Assembly (NCBI GenBank): GCA_963675135.1
Contig: OY776121.1
Location: 61,029,265-61,093,264, forward strand
Source of the DNA: Galeopsis tetrahit
Taxonomy: Eukaryota > Streptophyta > Magnoliopsida > Lamiales > Lamiaceae
Direction of reading: 5' to 3'
DNA length: 64,000 nt
Shown piece by piece: positions 32,607 through 43,753 of the stretch; position 1 is the stretch's first letter; each line of letters begins with the position of its first letter. The position numbers and the translations under genes were made by a program. The notes under the pieces are model-generated. The model did no database searches, had not been told where the DNA came from, and saw only the letters and a list, made by a program, of their open reading frames with translations.

Positions 32607-33018
32607 TAACAAAAAAAAACCTCAATTTTTCATTTTATTAGTTTTAATATTAGTTGAAGTCTAAATTTGTTCTATTTTAAACAAATTGAGGGTTTATTTT
32701 CATAAAATATATGAGTTCAATTTGTGCTCCACATAAAAGGGTTTAAATAAAAAATTAAGAAAGATTTAGGCATTTTAAACGAAGTTTTATGTTGATTAAG
32801 CCTTTCAATAAAGATTCCAAATTATAATTATCGTTACTTTTGATTTTTAAATATATTTGTTTGGAATTTTTTATAAAGTTTAATTTTGTTTTTTTATGAA
32901 GTTAAATGAAATGTAAATTACTACTCCATATAAAGAGTTATTATTAACTTGTATTGTCTATAGTGTAGTTGATTACATATTACCCCTTTAAAATATATGG
33001 TTCATTGCGGCATTTTAT

Positions 33019-34198
33019 GGGAGGGGCTATCAACACCCCATATTGTGTTATACATACCCCAAAAAAATTTAGACAAAATTAGACATAAATGCATTTACTA
33101 AAATGTCCTTTAAACTTTAAAAAAAATATAAACACATCCCTAATAATTATAAACATACCCCATATTATGCCAATTCTTTAACTCTCCAAATATTTAATCT
33201 TCATTCAAACATTTTTTTACTTTTACTTCATGCATAAACCCTCCAAATAATGATATAATCATAACAAACATAGTCTTTCAAAAAGAAAACGTGATGAACA
33301 ACGTTAATATAAGTATATTTAATATTTTTTACACTTTTTTTACGATATATACAGATTTTGAGTTTACCAGTCGACGATATGTTCGGCCAGAATCGTGGCC
33401 GAACACATCAATGTATGTACGGCCGGAATGGCCGAACACATCAATGGGTGTACGGCCAATTTTGGTCGAACACAATTTTTCCAAATTTTTTTGGTCAAGT
33501 TGCGTACGGCCACTCTCTGGCCGAACATCCCTAAAGATGCACATGAGTTATTGGCCGAACAGATTGTTGAGTGTACATGAGTTACTGGCCGAACACATCA
33601 ATGGGTGTACGGCCAATTCCGGCCGAACATAATTTTTTCAATTTTTTTTGGTCAAGTGGCGTACGGCCAGAGTGGCCGAACATCTCTAAAGGCGCACATG
33701 AGTTATTGGCCGAACAGATCATTAAGTGTACATGAGTTACTGGCCGAACACATCTTTGTTTGTACATGAGTTACTGGCCGAACACTTTCGATACAGCAGC
33801 AAACACAACAGCAAAATGACGTAAAAACGAGACTCAAAACAACATTTTAACATATCCAACTCATTTTCTTTATGCAATCTTTACACAATATCTTCAACAA
33901 CGAGATGTTTACAATATTATCATTCCAAATCATCTAAACAATTCAAAAGTATCAAAATTTCTATAAACCCTAAATATAAAAAATTCCATAAATCCCAATT
34001 TTTTTTTTTAGTTTTGTTTGTAAAGGAGAAAAGGTTAATGGGGTGTGTTCAGTAAAAAAGAGATTTTGAATGAAGAAGGGTATGAAAGGAAAAAAATGGG
34101 GTGTGTTTAGTATTTTAAATATATTTTTAAATTTTAGTGGGGTGTGTATAACAATTGGGGTGTGTATAACATATTTTGGGGTGTTGATAGTCCCTCCC
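33019..34198. mobile_element. Mutator-type DNA transposon, non-autonomous, 1180 bp
   Basis: Perfect 9-bp duplication gcattttat at 33010-33018 and 34199-34207. Terminal inverted repeat: gggaggggctatcaacaccc at the left, and the right end tgttgatagtccctccc complements it. The paralogous site at 18118 (acattttatttattt) is empty. No transposase is encoded. It contains a tandem array (33430-33790), and AT-rich arms whose 'ggggtgtgtataacat' line occurs near both ends. Confidence 0.87.
33430..33790. repeat. Tandem array with ggccgaaca boxes inside the Mutator-type element
   Basis: The phrase 'ggccgaacacatcaatgggt' starts at 33430 and 33587 and a partial copy at 33742, giving periods of 157 and 155. 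Each unit holds several ggccgaaca or tacggcc boxes, joined by 'acatgagttactggccg' phrases. The short open frames on both strands here follow from the array and I do not call them genes. Confidence 0.8.
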
Positions 34199-34637
34199 GC
34201 ATTTTATTCATTTGTAATTTAATTTAAATTTTTTAGTAATAGTAAATAAATTATCAATTTTACACATTGTTGCAAATTAGGTTGTTTGGTAAACTTATTT
34301 GTGTCCAAATTAAACTTCTTGATAACATGACACATTCTTAATGAAACAACGTTATTTTTTAAATCTGATCTAATTTTAAAACTTTTGATTCGGACACAAA
34401 TGAATTTGTCAAAAAATCTAATTTACAAAAATATATAAAGTTGGTAATTTATTTACCATTATTAAAAGGTTTAGATTAAATTACAAATGAATAAAATGTA
34501 GTGTTTTAATTTGCAATTAACCATTTAATCTATTACTTTGAGATAATTCTCATGTTTATATATAATATCCCCTAGTACTAATAATAGGGAATTAGGAATT
34601 TTGTGTTGTAAGTTTAAATGATGTGTCATTTATAAGA

Positions 34638-34663
34638 CTAGTTTTTACCCGTGCATCTCGGGT
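34638..34663 (-). other. Possible Helitron 3' terminus
   Basis: On the minus strand a short hairpin (ACCCG..CGGGT, 34663-34647) is followed by five A and CTAG, then T at 34637. That is the shape of a Helitron 3' end. But copy 1 of the segmental duplication also has 'ataagactagtg' at this place, so CTAG might be host sequence. The 5' end was not found. Confidence 0.35.
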
Positions 34664-34869
34664 CTGTTGTAATTTTTTTTTTTTCTGAATAATAAAACAA
34701 ACATTTATATTAGTAATAGACAAATTGAGTATAAGGCATATGCAATTACAGATACCAATCTTTGCAAATTAAAAATATGGTCTAATTATTCAATCTTCAA
34801 AAGAAATATCTCATGCTCCAAAGTCGGGATTTAAGTTCGACAATAACCCTGTTTTAGAATTTATACTGT

Positions 34870-35290
34870 TTCAAAATATATGATATTTTCTACATATGAA
34901 CCACAAAATGCACTCCCAAAAACATGTCATCCTCTTCTTCCCATTTATCCGACACTTGGGCTATTGTTTGCATGACATTAGATTCAGTATCGAATTTGAA
35001 TTTATCACGGTGTACACTCCGAATTCGATTTATCACGATCTACACTCCGAGCCATTTAAAGCTCTTCATCCACACTTGATGAGATACATGGCATTGAAAA
35101 AATAAACGCCTCACTGATTCCTTTTGTATTCCACATAAAGTGCATGTTATATCGTTGTTTGGAAGTGAAATGCCTCATCTTTGTAAATTGATTTTTTACG
35201 GTAGTCTTTCCTTTACCACTCTCCATGCATGAGATAAAACTTTCCTTGGGGCAAAATTACTCCAAACCTACGTGTATTCTTCCTTTTTGT
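34870..35290 (-). pseudogene. Decayed LINE fragment: RT zinc-binding region
   Basis: In one minus frame with internal stops, 35240-35040 reads KVLSHAWRVVKERLP, then GISLPNNDITCTLCGIQKES and VRRLFFQCHVSHQVWMKSFK. That is the zf-RVT motif (CxxC then H/C) found after the reverse transcriptase of plant L1-type LINEs. Further on, RMTCFWECILWFICRKYHIF at 34930-34880 matches the usual tail of that region. Stops and frame changes show it is an old relic. It is a different family member from the intact LINE at 36810. Confidence 0.7.
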
Positions 35291-35299
35291 CCTTCTTAG

Positions 35300-36809
35300 T
35301 AGCTTCGCTCGAATTTTGTTTATGCAATTATTCATAGACCTCCTTTGTAACAAAGTTTCCTTTTGGTGATTACTTCCATCTCCATTAGCTTTGTTCTATT
35401 AATTATATAAACATACCATAGTTTCCCCCATAAACCTTTGTTCTATTTTTACTTGTAAACAGCTTCTCCTACAAGCAATAGGTTGTATAATTAATTTGGA
35501 CGGGCATGAAGCACATAGTAAAGATAAGTACCAAAATTTTAAACATTAAAAATGTGGTTTATATGGATACAAAAAGAGAAAGAAAGAAAAGAAAGCATTT
35601 GCTTAGATATAGTATAATATTTTTTGGTGTATATATTATATAGTTACATATACATGCAAGCCTATGTACAGATATCAAAGACTGTCATTCCGTACTCATC
35701 CAACTTGTCATCAATACAAGACTTCTCCTTACAAGCTTTTATATTCATCTTCATGTTTCAAAATTATTTCCTTCACATTCATTAAATTCCTTCACCCACA
35801 TCACAGACGAAACATCAATAAAATCTCACAAGAGTAAATAAGGAGTAACTTAAAATCATATTTAAAGTAACAAATAAAGTACTAACTTTTATCATAACTT
35901 TGCATATAAAGTAACAAATAAATTAGTCATTAAAAGAGAAACAAAGTGAGAAATAGTATACGTACAAATTAATTCAAAGCAAGGTTAAAACCAAGTTGAT
36001 GTTGAGAAACACTTCACAGCACTAATTGATATACTTTTTTTACTGACTGACTTCAAATCATGAAGATTCATTGGATTCTTCTCTCATATCCATTCTACTA
36101 CTCATCTTTTCTTACTGATGAAACATAAACGAGTTCAGATATGAACTACATTTGAAATGAATAAAATATAATAAAACCTAGTTTGATTCTTTGAAAATCC
36201 TTCAATACTTGCTTTAGTAATCAAATGTGGCTTTGGAGCTTGCTGACCTGTAACAAAACCGAGCCGGAGAGGGTTCCGGCGACGGCCCTCCGACGCTCAA
36301 GTCAGTGAAGATTTTGTGAATAGATCGTGTATGAAAATAGAGAAAGAGAGAGTTTTTGAGAAAAAGTGAAGTAACCTTTACAAAGAAGTTGATAACACGT
36401 CGATTCAAAGAACTCTAAAAAAAAGAAATATGTATATACAACAAAGTCAATCTTGAGATGGAAAAACATTCAACGGATAATTTTTGCATTCCAAGATAAT
36501 AAAAAATGAACAGTTATGCTCCCCATTGCACAAGAACATGGAACTTCACAAGAACTGATTCTCTCACCCATAAAAAAAAATGCAAAACAACAAAAACTCA
36601 ACAAACTCAGTTTGTTAACAACGGAGATGAGTGATAATGAATTGTTTCTCTTGCGATTCTTGAAGTAGAGATTTTGAGTTCAATGACAACAAAGTTGACT
36701 ACAATAGCGTGAAAAGCAATATCTCCAGTCAAAGCAAATCAAATTTCTTCAATCTCTTCTTCTTTTTAATCTACTGAGTACATATACAGTCGGATGAATT
36801 GAAATAAAT
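35300..36809. other. Intergenic DNA with a small GC-rich patch
   Basis: No gene can be named. A short GC-rich patch at 36235-36300 (gagccggagagggttccgg) in minus-strand open frame of 64 codons stands out from the AT-rich surroundings. It could be a relic of a coding exon, but I cannot place it. Confidence 0.35.
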
Positions 36810-37070
36810 CTCTAATCTATCTCTATTACATATAAATTATTGAATTTTTGAGAGTTTCTCTCACACACAGTAAAGTGTGCGAAAACACACACTCTTCTCG
36901 CTCCATTTCAGCCGGTCACTTCTGCCGGCCACTTCCGCCGGCGCCACACCTGCCGGCATCTCTCCATTTTCCGGCGGCATCTCCATCGCCCTCCACGAAC
37001 AGCCCCCTCCCTCGTCTGGGCTGCAATGGCCGCCGCTTGACGGCAAGGAAGTCCGTCCGCTCAGCACAAC

Positions 37071-37358
37071 TCTCAGCGGAGCTTCTTACCGGCGTCCATG
37101 GTTTCTCCCGACGCCATCCAGCAGCGCCCCTCCCCGGCGTCCATGGCGACCCATGTCGCAAACCAGGAGCCTTCCGTAGCTCGCTCCGACGCCCCCCATC
37201 CCGACGGCGTTGGCTCTCAGCGGAGCTTCTTGCCGGCGTCCATGGCTTCTCCCGACGCCATCCAGCAGCGCCCCTTCCCGGCGTCCATGGCGACCCATGT
37301 CGCAAACCAGGTATCTTCCGCAGCTTGCTCCGACGCCCCACATCACGACGGCGTTGGC
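37071..37358 (+). repeat. 144-bp in-frame tandem duplication in LINE ORF1
   Basis: The block starting 'tctcagcggagcttctt' at 37071 is repeated at 37215; period 144, equal to 48 codons. It repeats the start of ORF1 (MVSPDAIQQR.PASMATHVAN then MASPDAIQQR.PASMATHVAN), so the ORF1 ATG itself exists twice (37098 and 37242). Confidence 0.9.
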
Positions 37359-39641
37359 TCAACAAGTCTCGCGCAGGCGTTTCTCTCTGATCCGGCGTTC
37401 GTCGGATTCTTCGCCTCGATGATCTCCAGCCAGATCGACGCTTCCATGCGTCGCGTTCTTTCCTTGGAGCCGGCGACGGCCACAAAATCTCAGGCCTCCG
37501 GCGGGTCGTCGGCCGTCATCGATCAGGGCCAGCTCTTGGACGTCGCCCTCTCGCCGGCAACTCCTCAGGCGGCGGCGGCCGCCGCTCACGTCCTAGGGCT
37601 AGGGGAAGGGCTAGGGGTTTTCCCCACTGTTGGGCCTGGCATTGGGCTAGGGTTTCATAACCCAGCCATACACCTACCTCCTTACTCAGTACACCCAGAG
37701 GCTATCCCAACTCATTACTCCATGCACCCACAGTTCTCATCAGTACACCCCACAGTGTTTCCTAACTATGCAGATGCGCACCCACTGCATTACTCCATGC
37801 ACCCAGTTGCGCACCCACATCTTTCATCCATGCACCCAATCCCTCTGGCCACTACTCATGCAACCTCAACCACGGCTCAGTCACCACTGCCGTCGTCCAT
37901 GCATGATACGGCTGATGCTTTCGCGGGGTCGCGGATTGGCGCCCACTTTGTCGGGAACATTGAGCCTCCTCTCGTTTCCGGCCCACCGGGTGTTAACGTC
38001 TATTGTTCCATGCCGACGATCTCTCTTGTGGATACTCCATCTCTTGTTGCTGCATCTAGGCAGCTTGGCTATATCTCAGCCGGAAACGACGACCCCCCTC
38101 GTCTTTCCGGCAAATCGGGTACGTCATATGTTTCTGATTCTGGAACTATCACTTCTTCTATTGGATTTGCTCCTTCCTCCCTTTCTCCGCAGGTCGACGT
38201 GCATGATGTTCATGCACCTGCTAAAACGAGAGATCCAAGGGACAAACCTCGAGGAAAAGCTCATATGCATGATGATGCTTCTGCCCCTGGGCAGATTGGC
38301 GCCACCAACGCCGGACGGGGTGGTCAATCTCATCCCTCCGGCATACAGGGTACGTCCACTTATCAAAGTGAATTTCCTACTTTCACCCCTACTTCTGGTA
38401 CTGCTTCGTCTTCCACTCCCTCGCAGGTACGCACCCCCATGGGTGTCTCGTATGCCAAGGTCGCAGCCAGCAAAAAACAGGGGCCCTCACGGCCTAGTGC
38501 CAGGTTGCCAGAATCTATGAGGCCAGTTTTAGATGGAGATGTCCTAGTAGTCAATATTGATAAGGACATATTTCAGAGGAGGGCTTCCCAATTTGTGAAC
38601 ACGGTGATTGGTAGGGTCATCATCCAGTCAGGGGAGAAACCTTATGAGCATGCACACCTGCTCGAGACGCTTCGGTCCTTATGGCAGATTACGGACCTCA
38701 AGGTTGTCTCTTTGGGCAAGGGTTTTTTCAATATCAGCTTTCCCACTTCAGAGGATAAGGATCGGATATTCGAGACTCGGTCTTGGCAGTTAAGGCTAGG
38801 GGTCATTCATCTTATGACATGGTCTCCTCACTTCAACCCGAACACTTTTAGGTCTTCGCTGGCCCAGGTATGGGTTCGTCTTTCGGATCTCCCAATTGTG
38901 TTTTGGGACCCTTTGATCTTGGAGTCATTGGCATCTGTGTTAGGTACTCTGGTGCAGATTGATGAGCGTACCTTACAGGGCACGATGGGCCACTATGCCA
39001 GACTACTAGTCGAGGTGGATATGCTTACCGCCCCCCCAGACAACATTCCATTTCAGCTGGATGGTCACAGATATTTCGCTCAGGTCCATTTTGAGACTCT
39101 TCCTGAATTTTGCACCTCCTGTAAGATCGTGGGCCATTCTCTCGCTGTCTGTAGGAAATCTGCCAAGCGCCGTGAATGAAGGGCTTCTGCCCGTCGGGGA
39201 CGGAGCAAGTCTAAGAGGGGCTCCAGGCCCACTGATGGGGCACATGTGGAGGACCCCAACTCAGCCCTAGATCCTGTGGGGAACACTTTTGAGGCCCTTT
39301 CAGATGAAAACCCTGATTCCGAGCAGCATCAGGGTGACGAGTCAGATTCTGGTTCTATTAGGCTGAACAACTTTCAGATGGCGCCACCTCCTTTGGTCTC
39401 CTCCATCTTGGAGCACGCCCGCAGTAGATATGCTAGACCCATAGCATCACCGTTTCGACGTCCTGTAAGAGGACGGAGTGCCCCGGCTCATGACTCCCTT
39501 AGGGATACTGCAAAGGAACCTTTTACGGTAGAGGACTCCAATTTGACAGAGCAATCGAGTGTTTCGAGGCATACCAGACGCTGGTCTGGGGAGGATTCTT
39601 GCTATCAGCCGCCGATGCACGGCTCGACGAGTGATCAATGA
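37098..39641 (+). pseudogene. LINE ORF1 (gag-like), one internal stop
   Basis: ORF1 of plant L1-type LINEs encodes an RNA-binding chaperone. The N-terminal 200 residues are Ser/Pro/His-rich with MHP repeats (HYSMHPQFSSVHP). A DUF4283 domain occupies about residues 470-640 (VLVVNIDKDIF; FFNISFPTSEDKDRIF; VWVRLSDLPIVFWDP). A CCHC knuckle follows (CTSCKIVGHSLAVC). TGA at 39177-39179 stops the frame after RRE, but the same frame stays open for 153 more codons (from RASARRGRSKSKRG) and ends at 39641 inside the ORF2 start. A C-to-T change in a CGA Arg codon would explain the stop. The part after the stop begins with a basic stretch. Without the stop, ORF1 would be about 847 residues. Confidence 0.85.
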
Positions 39642-42600
39642 TAGTGTTGTCTTGGAACATTTGCGGGGTGGGGCATATTCGGACGAGGAATGCCCTTCAT
39701 GAGCTTTGTCGCACTCATAACCCTGATTGGGTCGCCATCTACGAGCCTAAGGTTATGATTTCTAGCCTTCCCTCTCGTTATTTGCAGTCTTTAAATTTGG
39801 TTGTGTTTACTGTTAACGATAGAGTTTCATCGGCTCCCAATATTTGGATTCTTTGTAAGCCTTCCCATGTTCCTACATCTAGAGTTTGTCATAGCTCAGA
39901 CCAGATTGTTATGATTGAGACTAGGGATGCCACTCGTTCTTGGTCTTTTGGTTTTACGCATGCTAGTAATTCCTATATTACTCGTCGTTTGATGTGGTCT
40001 GATGTTTTAGCTTCTTCTGCTACTAGTCTCTGTGTTTTGGGTGATTTTAATGTGGTGACAGGGACGCATGAGAGAAGTCCGGGTTCTGTGGCTACTCCTA
40101 GAGCTTCTCTTGATTTCAGGGAGTTCATGGATGAGTCGGGTCTGATTGATTTGGATACCGCTGGGTCTCAGTTCACGTGGTCTATTCGTCGGGGTCCTAG
40201 GGGTTTTCAAGCTGCTAGGTTGGACAGAGTGTTAGCTAATCAGGATTTTTTGGATCTATGGGCAGGCGTGGAGGTTATTGCTCTTCCCAGATACAAGTCA
40301 GATCATCATCCACTGCTCCTTACTGTCAGATCAGACTGGGTTCAGGTTCGTCGTCCATTTCGGTTCCTCAGTATGTGGTGTCAGCATGACTCCTTCAGAT
40401 CAGTTGTCGAGTCTTCATGGACCCAACCGTTGATGCACCAAAACCCCATTGTCTGTTTTATGTGGAAGCTGAAGAGGCTCAAGTCCGCATTGAAGATTTG
40501 GAACAAGACTGTGTTCAGGAATGTTTTCACTCAGATTGAGTCTGCCACTCGTCGCCTGGCTGATATTCAGCATCGTATTGAGTTGGAGGGTGATTCTGAG
40601 GCCACCTTTGCAGAAGAGATTCAGGCTCAGGTTGATCTTGATGGGTTGTTGACGGCCAGGCAGGAATACTACACTCAGAGGAACCGTTTGCAGTGGTTGA
40701 CTGACGGTGATAGAAACACTAGATTCTTTCACATTTCTCAGCAGACTAGGATAGCCAGGGGGGGTATCACGTCTTTGCTCATTGACGACATCCTTACTTC
40801 GGACTTGGACACCATCAGTTCCCATGTGGTTACTTACTATTCTCAGTTGTTTGCGGATGATCGGTCGTCTCCTTTCGATGCTAGTATTCTGGACAACTTT
40901 ATGGATACCGTTGTGACTGATGACCATAATGGTCTCCTTGTGAGTGTCCCTTCAGCGGAAGAGGTTCGAAGGGCTGTCTTTGATATGGATGCTTGGAGCG
41001 CTCCGGGTCCAGATGGCTTTGGGGGCTGCTTTTACCAGGGATGTTGGGACATTGTGGGCCAGGAGGTGGTTGATGCTGTCAGACACTACTTCATTTTCAG
41101 ACTTTTACCTCCTGGGCTGAACTCCTGTTTCATGACGCTTGTTCCCAAGACGGAAGGGGCCCGTAAAGTTGAGGAGTTTCGTCCGATTGTGATGGGTAAC
41201 TTCATCTTTAAGGTCATGACCAGAGTTTTGTCTTCGAGATTGGGCACTTTCGTTAGTAGTTGTCTCTCTGCATATCAGTTTGGTTTCGTCCCGGGCAAGC
41301 GGATTCACACCTGCATCGCTCTCGCATCTGACGCCATTAATACCCTTGACTACCCGAGAGTTCACGGGTATATGGCCTTGAAGATTGATATGATCAAAGC
41401 GTTTGACACCATCTCTTGGCGATTTCTGGAGGCTGTCATGGCCAGGATGGGCTTCTGTACTACTTTCATATCTATGGTGAGAGGAGTCCTGGATTCGGCT
41501 AGGATTTCAGTTCTCATCAATGGGGAGCCGAAGGGGTACTTTTCTTGCTCCAGGGGTGTTCGTCAGGGAGATCCTCTATCACCATTACTTTTTTGTATTG
41601 CGGAGGAGGCGCTCGGGAGATGGATTGATTGGGAGATCGATAGAGGCCGTCTTCGTCCCATCCGTTTTGTCCCTCGTTATCTCTTCTATGCGGACGACAT
41701 CATGATATTTTTGAGGGCCACAGAGTCTAATATCAGGAACCTACATGCGGTTTTACAGGGGTATGGTCATCTTTCAGGTCAGATCTATAGTCCTCCGAAG
41801 TCTAGGGCTTTCTTTGGGCGTGCTGTTCCCCAAAGACTTCGTCGTCGGATGCACAGGGTCACAGGCATCGTAGAAGGTTCCCTTCCTTTCACCTACCTAG
41901 GAGTTCCGATCTTTCGAGGTTGCCCCAGGAAGGCTCATTTACAGCCTGTGGCAGATGATGTTATTGCTAAGTTTAGTCGTTGGAAGGGTAGCTCCCTTTC
42001 CTTGGCAGGGAGACGATGCTTGATTAACTCGGTTATCACGGGTTCTATGGTCCACTCTATGATGGTTTACAAGTGGCCCAGTTCGCTTCTTCGCCAGGTG
42101 GAATCTGCTATTCGCAACTTTCTTTGGAAGGGTGACATCAATCGTAAGAGTGGTTCTTGTTCGGTCTCGTGGAAGAGGGTTTGTGCGCCCTTTGGAGAAG
42201 GAGGGATGGGGGTTCGCTCCATTAGATTGGCGAATGCCTCCTTTCTCTGTAAGTTGAGTTGGGACATTCTTCAGCACAGATCTCCAGATACAACTCTGCT
42301 TCACAGGAGACACTTTTCCTCGGATGGCAGATTGCGTCCCCATGGGAGGATCTCGTCTATTGGGCCAGGTATTCGTCCTCACGTTTCGAGGCTTTCTGAT
42401 GGGTCAAGGTGGCTGATTGGTAGGGATTCGACAGTCAGCTTTTGGCATGATAACTGGTTGGGATACACTATTTCTGATAAGATTGGCCTCCCGGATTGGT
42501 TTGCGGCTACCCTGAAGAGCACGGTTGGGGACTTCTTCTATGACGATTGTTGGCACTTTGAGGAGTGCTTCGTCACGGACTTCACAGATATCGTCAGAGA

Positions 42601-43753
42601 TATACTTCAGATTCGGGTCCTTCATGGCCCTGACAAACGTATTTGGGAAGGTACTACCTCAGGGGAGCTAACCTCTTCAGTAGCCTATGACATGCTCAGA
42701 TCTCCTCTCCCTCGTCTTGGTTGGTCGTCGTGGATTTGGAGTTCCTTCATTCCGATGTGTCGTTCTACGGTTATTTGGAGGGCGATATGGGGCAAGCTCC
42801 CTACTTCTGATTGGCTGGTCTCATTTGGGATTCACGGTCCTTCGATGTGTATGCTCTGTCGTAGAGACTCGGAGTCTTTAGACCACTTGTTAGCTCACTG
42901 TCCATTCACTCTGGAGATTCTTCAGCATCTGACTCAGCTTTTTGGAGTTACGATCCACACGGGGATCAGCTTTCTTGATATCTTCCTCCAGGCTACCAGA
43001 GTTCGCTTGGGTCCGCAGTCCTTGGAGTTATGGAGAGCGGCATTTGTCACTACAATTTGGGCTATTTGGGCTCTACGGAACAGGGTGGTCTTTGATGGGG
43101 TCTCTCCTTCAGTCAGACGATGCATGGCGCAAATCGTTGCTGGTATTAGGGAAGCCAATAGCATCTCTCGGGGTTACTCTGACGGTTCAGTTCAGGATCT
43201 CTTGATTGCCAGGTCTCTTGGTGTATTGGGCAGGCACAAGCCGACTCGTCAGGGTTCGTCTGTTAGATGGATCCCTCCGGATCCGGATTGGTACAAGATC
43301 AACACGGACGGCAGTGCAACATCCTCTCCAGGTAGTTTGCATGCAGGGGCGGTGTTTAGGAACTTCAGGGGGTTCTTTGTTGCGGCTATTGCCCAAGAGG
43401 TTGGTTGGGGTACTCCTTTTGAGGCGGAGTTAGCAGCGGCACTCATTGCTATTCAGTATGCATATTCCCAAGGGTGGCGGTTCTTATGGATCGAGTCGGA
43501 CTCCAGTCTGACAGTTAGCACTTTGATGAGCTCTACTCCCTCTGTTCCTTGGCGTCTGCAGGGTCTCTGGAGTCAGGTTCATCCTCTTACCACAGACATG
43601 CACATTCGATATTCTCACACTTTTAGAGAGGCCAACCAGGCGGCTGACGCAGTGTCCAAGACGAATATAAACTGCATTTGGAGGGGATACCCTCCAGATT
43701 TCTTACTCACGTTCTTGCATAAAGATTTGTATACTGTCTTTTACAGACATTGA
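39638..43753 (+). CDS. LINE ORF2: endonuclease-reverse transcriptase-RNase H (1371 aa)
   Basis: Full-length ORF2. Domains in order: apurinic-type endonuclease (residues 1-230; MIVLSWNICGVG, VAIYEPKV, VLGDFNVVTG, YKSDHHPLLL, all catalytic positions present); reverse transcriptase (about 480-760; FRPIVMGNFIFKVMTRVL, FVPGKRIHTCIALASD, GVRQGDPLSPLLF, LFYADDIMIF); zinc-binding zf-RVT region (about 1030-1110; VIWRAIWGKLPTSDWLVSFG, CMLCRRDSESLDHLLAHCPF); and an RNase H domain (about 1220-1350; INTDGSATSS, FEAELAAALIA, WIESDSS, NQAADAVSK, giving D-E-D-D). The start ATG overlaps the ORF1 stop as ATGA, so expression by reinitiation after ORF1 is likely. It could still supply enzyme in trans. The C-terminal RNase H is typical of this plant LINE branch. 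Confidence 0.93.
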   Translation: MIVLSWNICGVGHIRTRNALHELCRTHNPDWVAIYEPKVMISSLPSRYLQSLNLVVFTVNDRVSSAPNIWILCKPSHVPTSRVCHSSDQIVMIETRDATRSWSFGFTHASNSYITRRLMWSDVLASSATSLCVLGDFNVVTGTHERSPGSVATPRASLDFREFMDESGLIDLDTAGSQFTWSIRRGPRGFQAARLDRVLANQDFLDLWAGVEVIALPRYKSDHHPLLLTVRSDWVQVRRPFRFLSMWCQHDSFRSVVESSWTQPLMHQNPIVCFMWKLKRLKSALKIWNKTVFRNVFTQIESATRRLADIQHRIELEGDSEATFAEEIQAQVDLDGLLTARQEYYTQRNRLQWLTDGDRNTRFFHISQQTRIARGGITSLLIDDILTSDLDTISSHVVTYYSQLFADDRSSPFDASILDNFMDTVVTDDHNGLLVSVPSAEEVRRAVFDMDAWSAPGPDGFGGCFYQGCWDIVGQEVVDAVRHYFIFRLLPPGLNSCFMTLVPKTEGARKVEEFRPIVMGNFIFKVMTRVLSSRLGTFVSSCLSAYQFGFVPGKRIHTCIALASDAINTLDYPRVHGYMALKIDMIKAFDTISWRFLEAVMARMGFCTTFISMVRGVLDSARISVLINGEPKGYFSCSRGVRQGDPLSPLLFCIAEEALGRWIDWEIDRGRLRPIRFVPRYLFYADDIMIFLRATESNIRNLHAVLQGYGHLSGQIYSPPKSRAFFGRAVPQRLRRRMHRVTGIVEGSLPFTYLGVPIFRGCPRKAHLQPVADDVIAKFSRWKGSSLSLAGRRCLINSVITGSMVHSMMVYKWPSSLLRQVESAIRNFLWKGDINRKSGSCSVSWKRVCAPFGEGGMGVRSIRLANASFLCKLSWDILQHRSPDTTLLHRRHFSSDGRLRPHGRISSIGPGIRPHVSRLSDGSRWLIGRDSTVSFWHDNWLGYTISDKIGLPDWFAATLKSTVGDFFYDDCWHFEECFVTDFTDIVRDILQIRVLHGPDKRIWEGTTSGELTSSVAYDMLRSPLPRLGWSSWIWSSFIPMCRSTVIWRAIWGKLPTSDWLVSFGIHGPSMCMLCRRDSESLDHLLAHCPFTLEILQHLTQLFGVTIHTGISFLDIFLQATRVRLGPQSLELWRAAFVTTIWAIWALRNRVVFDGVSPSVRRCMAQIVAGIREANSISRGYSDGSVQDLLIARSLGVLGRHKPTRQGSSVRWIPPDPDWYKINTDGSATSSPGSLHAGAVFRNFRGFFVAAIAQEVGWGTPFEAELAAALIAIQYAYSQGWRFLWIESDSSLTVSTLMSSTPSVPWRLQGLWSQVHPLTTDMHIRYSHTFREANQAADAVSKTNINCIWRGYPPDFLLTFLHKDLYTVFYRH

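Larger units (their letters stand above)
32365..34640. repeat. Segmental duplication unit, copy 3
   Basis: Holds in order a short left part (atggtctctaaaataaat, as at 17805), the Stowaway MITE, 'cctcaatttttcattttatt', 'atgagttcaatttgtgctcc', and from 34199 the part matching 16720-17175 and 18100-18520, ending 'ttataagactag'. The Mutator-type element 33019-34198 splits it. Confidence 0.78.

Noticed and set aside
33430..33790. CRISPR-like appearance of regular repeats
   Set aside because: The units are long, imperfect and lie within a plant transposon with terminal repeats and a 9-bp duplication. CRISPR arrays are not expected in a plant nuclear genome.
36848..37485. Overlapping open frames on both strands in the GC-rich 5' part of the LINE
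   Set aside because: High GC lowers stop-codon frequency. The ORF1 frame with DUF4283 and a zinc knuckle is the real one; the others repeat because of the 144-bp duplication.
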